This document shows positions 5,512-6,177 of a DNA stretch of 6,177 nucleotides, piece by piece. This DNA is from Spirochaetaceae bacterium (GTDB lineage: Bacteria; Spirochaetota; Spirochaetia; SZUA-6; RPPD01): positions 1 to 6,177 of the forward strand of contig RPPD01000147.1 of NCBI GenBank assembly GCA_003818675.1. Direction: 5' to 3'. The position numbers and the translations under genes were made by a program. Position 1 is the stretch's first letter. Each line of letters starts with the position of its first letter. The notes below the pieces were generated by a model. It ran no database searches, was not told the DNA's origin, and saw nothing but the letters and a program-made list of their open reading frames with translations.

Positions 5512-5889
5512 GTGATCTGGGGAATCGGTATAGATGTTGTGAATGTAGACAGGCTTGAGCGATGGGACTCTGTCCCGGGACTGCTTGAGCGCTATTTCCA
5601 TCCAAAGGAACTCGCTACAGGAGAATCCCGCAAGGTAGGGCGGCTGTACTCGCTTGCTGCGCGCTTTGCCGCAAAGGAAGCCTTTGGCAAGGCACTGGGG
5701 ACCGGGTTGTCCGGGTTTTCCCTGCGTGACATTTTTGTCACCAATGACGAGGCAGGAAAACCCTCGCTTCACCTCACGGGCAAAGCACAGGATGTGTTTG
5801 AAAAAAAAGGCGGGGGCAGGATTTTCGTATCGCTTACGCATGAACGGGACTACGCTATAGCAACTGTCATAATAGAGGAAAAGGCATGA
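5512..5889 (+). CDS. acpS: Holo-[acyl-carrier-protein] synthase AcpS
   Basis: AcpS transfers 4'-phosphopantetheine from coenzyme A to a serine of acyl carrier protein, which switches on fatty acid and lipid synthesis. From the GTG at 5512 the product has 125 residues, the family norm. The N-terminal GIGIDVVNVDRLERW carries metal-binding Asp8. FAAKEAFGKALGTG (52-65) carries metal-binding Glu56 and the CoA-binding basic residues. The C-terminal VSLTHERDYAIATVII is the usual SISH-like strand. The frame stays open upstream to a TTG at 5467 inside cdaR, with other possible starts at 5494 and 5506. GGAG at 5501-5504, seven bases before 5512, and the family N-terminus favour 5512. The gap to cdaR is 31 bases. 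Its stop overlaps the next start as ATGA. An A8 run followed by a GC-rich segment (5801-5815) lies near the C-terminus, but the frame is intact. Confidence 0.95.
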   Translation: MIWGIGIDVVNVDRLERWDSVPGLLERYFHPKELATGESRKVGRLYSLAARFAAKEAFGKALGTGLSGFSLRDIFVTNDEAGKPSLHLTGKAQDVFEKKGGGRIFVSLTHERDYAIATVIIEEKA

Positions 5890-6177
5890 AAAAAGCGGAA
5901 GACAAGATAAAAAAGATCACCTTTTTCCAGAACCAGAAAATCCAGTGCCCGATCTGCGGGGACACGTTCTACCGCGAGGAGCTGTTGACTGGCGGGGGGC
6001 GCCTTATCGCTGGAAAACTCACTGACGAACTGCGCAGGCTGTATGAACCGTCAGTAAAGTTTGGGGAGATAAACCCGCTTGTATATCCCATAACCGTTTG
6101 CCCGTCGTGTTATTACGCGGTGTTTGCTGACGATTTTCTTTTGAAGGAAAAGGATATCGCTGACAAGCTTGAGGGTC
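5886..6177 (+). CDS. DUF2225-like zinc-ribbon protein (partial, N-terminus)
   Basis: The first 97 residues are visible; the gene runs off the window. ITFFQNQKIQCPICGDTFYREELLTGG (from residue 11) and INPLVYPITVCPSCYYAVFADDF (62-84) match my recollection of DUF2225, with the two Cys-x-x-Cys pairs (21/24 and 72/75) expected to hold one zinc. The function of the family is unknown; it is found in Firmicutes and spirochaetes among others. AGAGGAA at 5874-5880 and an ATGA overlap with the acpS stop support the start and translational coupling. The rest of the family is often helical and TPR-like, but that part is not visible here. Confidence 0.8.
   Translation, partial: MKKAEDKIKKITFFQNQKIQCPICGDTFYREELLTGGGRLIAGKLTDELRRLYEPSVKFGEINPLVYPITVCPSCYYAVFADDFLLKEKDIADKLEG

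Overview
The window reads as a chromosomal stretch from a diderm (Gram-negative-type) bacterium with roughly balanced base composition. A secreted protein ending in Phe with beta-strand-like alternation points to an outer membrane. CdaA with CdaR, PspA and a DUF2225 protein together suggest a spirochaete-like genome. That assignment is an inference from gene content and sequence feel, not something the sequence proves. There are no RNA genes, insertion sequences, CRISPR arrays or phage genes, and no gene-free stretch reaches 300 bases.

Left block (1-2250, + strand): a probable C-terminal scrap of an upstream gene, then pspA (88-780), an atypical OmpR-type regulator (about 800-1435) and an outer-membrane-barrel-like secreted protein (1494-2180). 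A clear intrinsic terminator (2206-2250) closes the block. The layout suggests an envelope-stress cassette: a membrane-protecting PspA, a transcription factor and an exported barrel. The regulator lacks the phosphoacceptor Asp and the conserved Lys of a true receiver, carries eight cysteines, and has its likely start codon in the loop of an RNA hairpin. A second inverted repeat lies just before the ribosome binding site of the barrel gene.

Middle: a fold-type I PLP-dependent aminotransferase runs on the minus strand (3609-2293). It is divergent from the right block across a compact 118-base intergenic region that holds two opposing sigma70-like promoters and a perfect 15-base palindrome between them.

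Right block (3728-6177, + strand): cdaA (membrane diadenylate cyclase), cdaR (YbbR-repeat regulator), acpS (holo-ACP synthase) and the start of a DUF2225 zinc-ribbon-like protein. The first two and last two genes overlap, and non-ATG starts are common, so this is a tightly packed operon. It makes c-di-AMP at the inner membrane, carries the cyclase's extracytoplasmic regulator, and couples these to an enzyme that activates acyl carrier protein for lipid synthesis. The last gene is cut by the window end.
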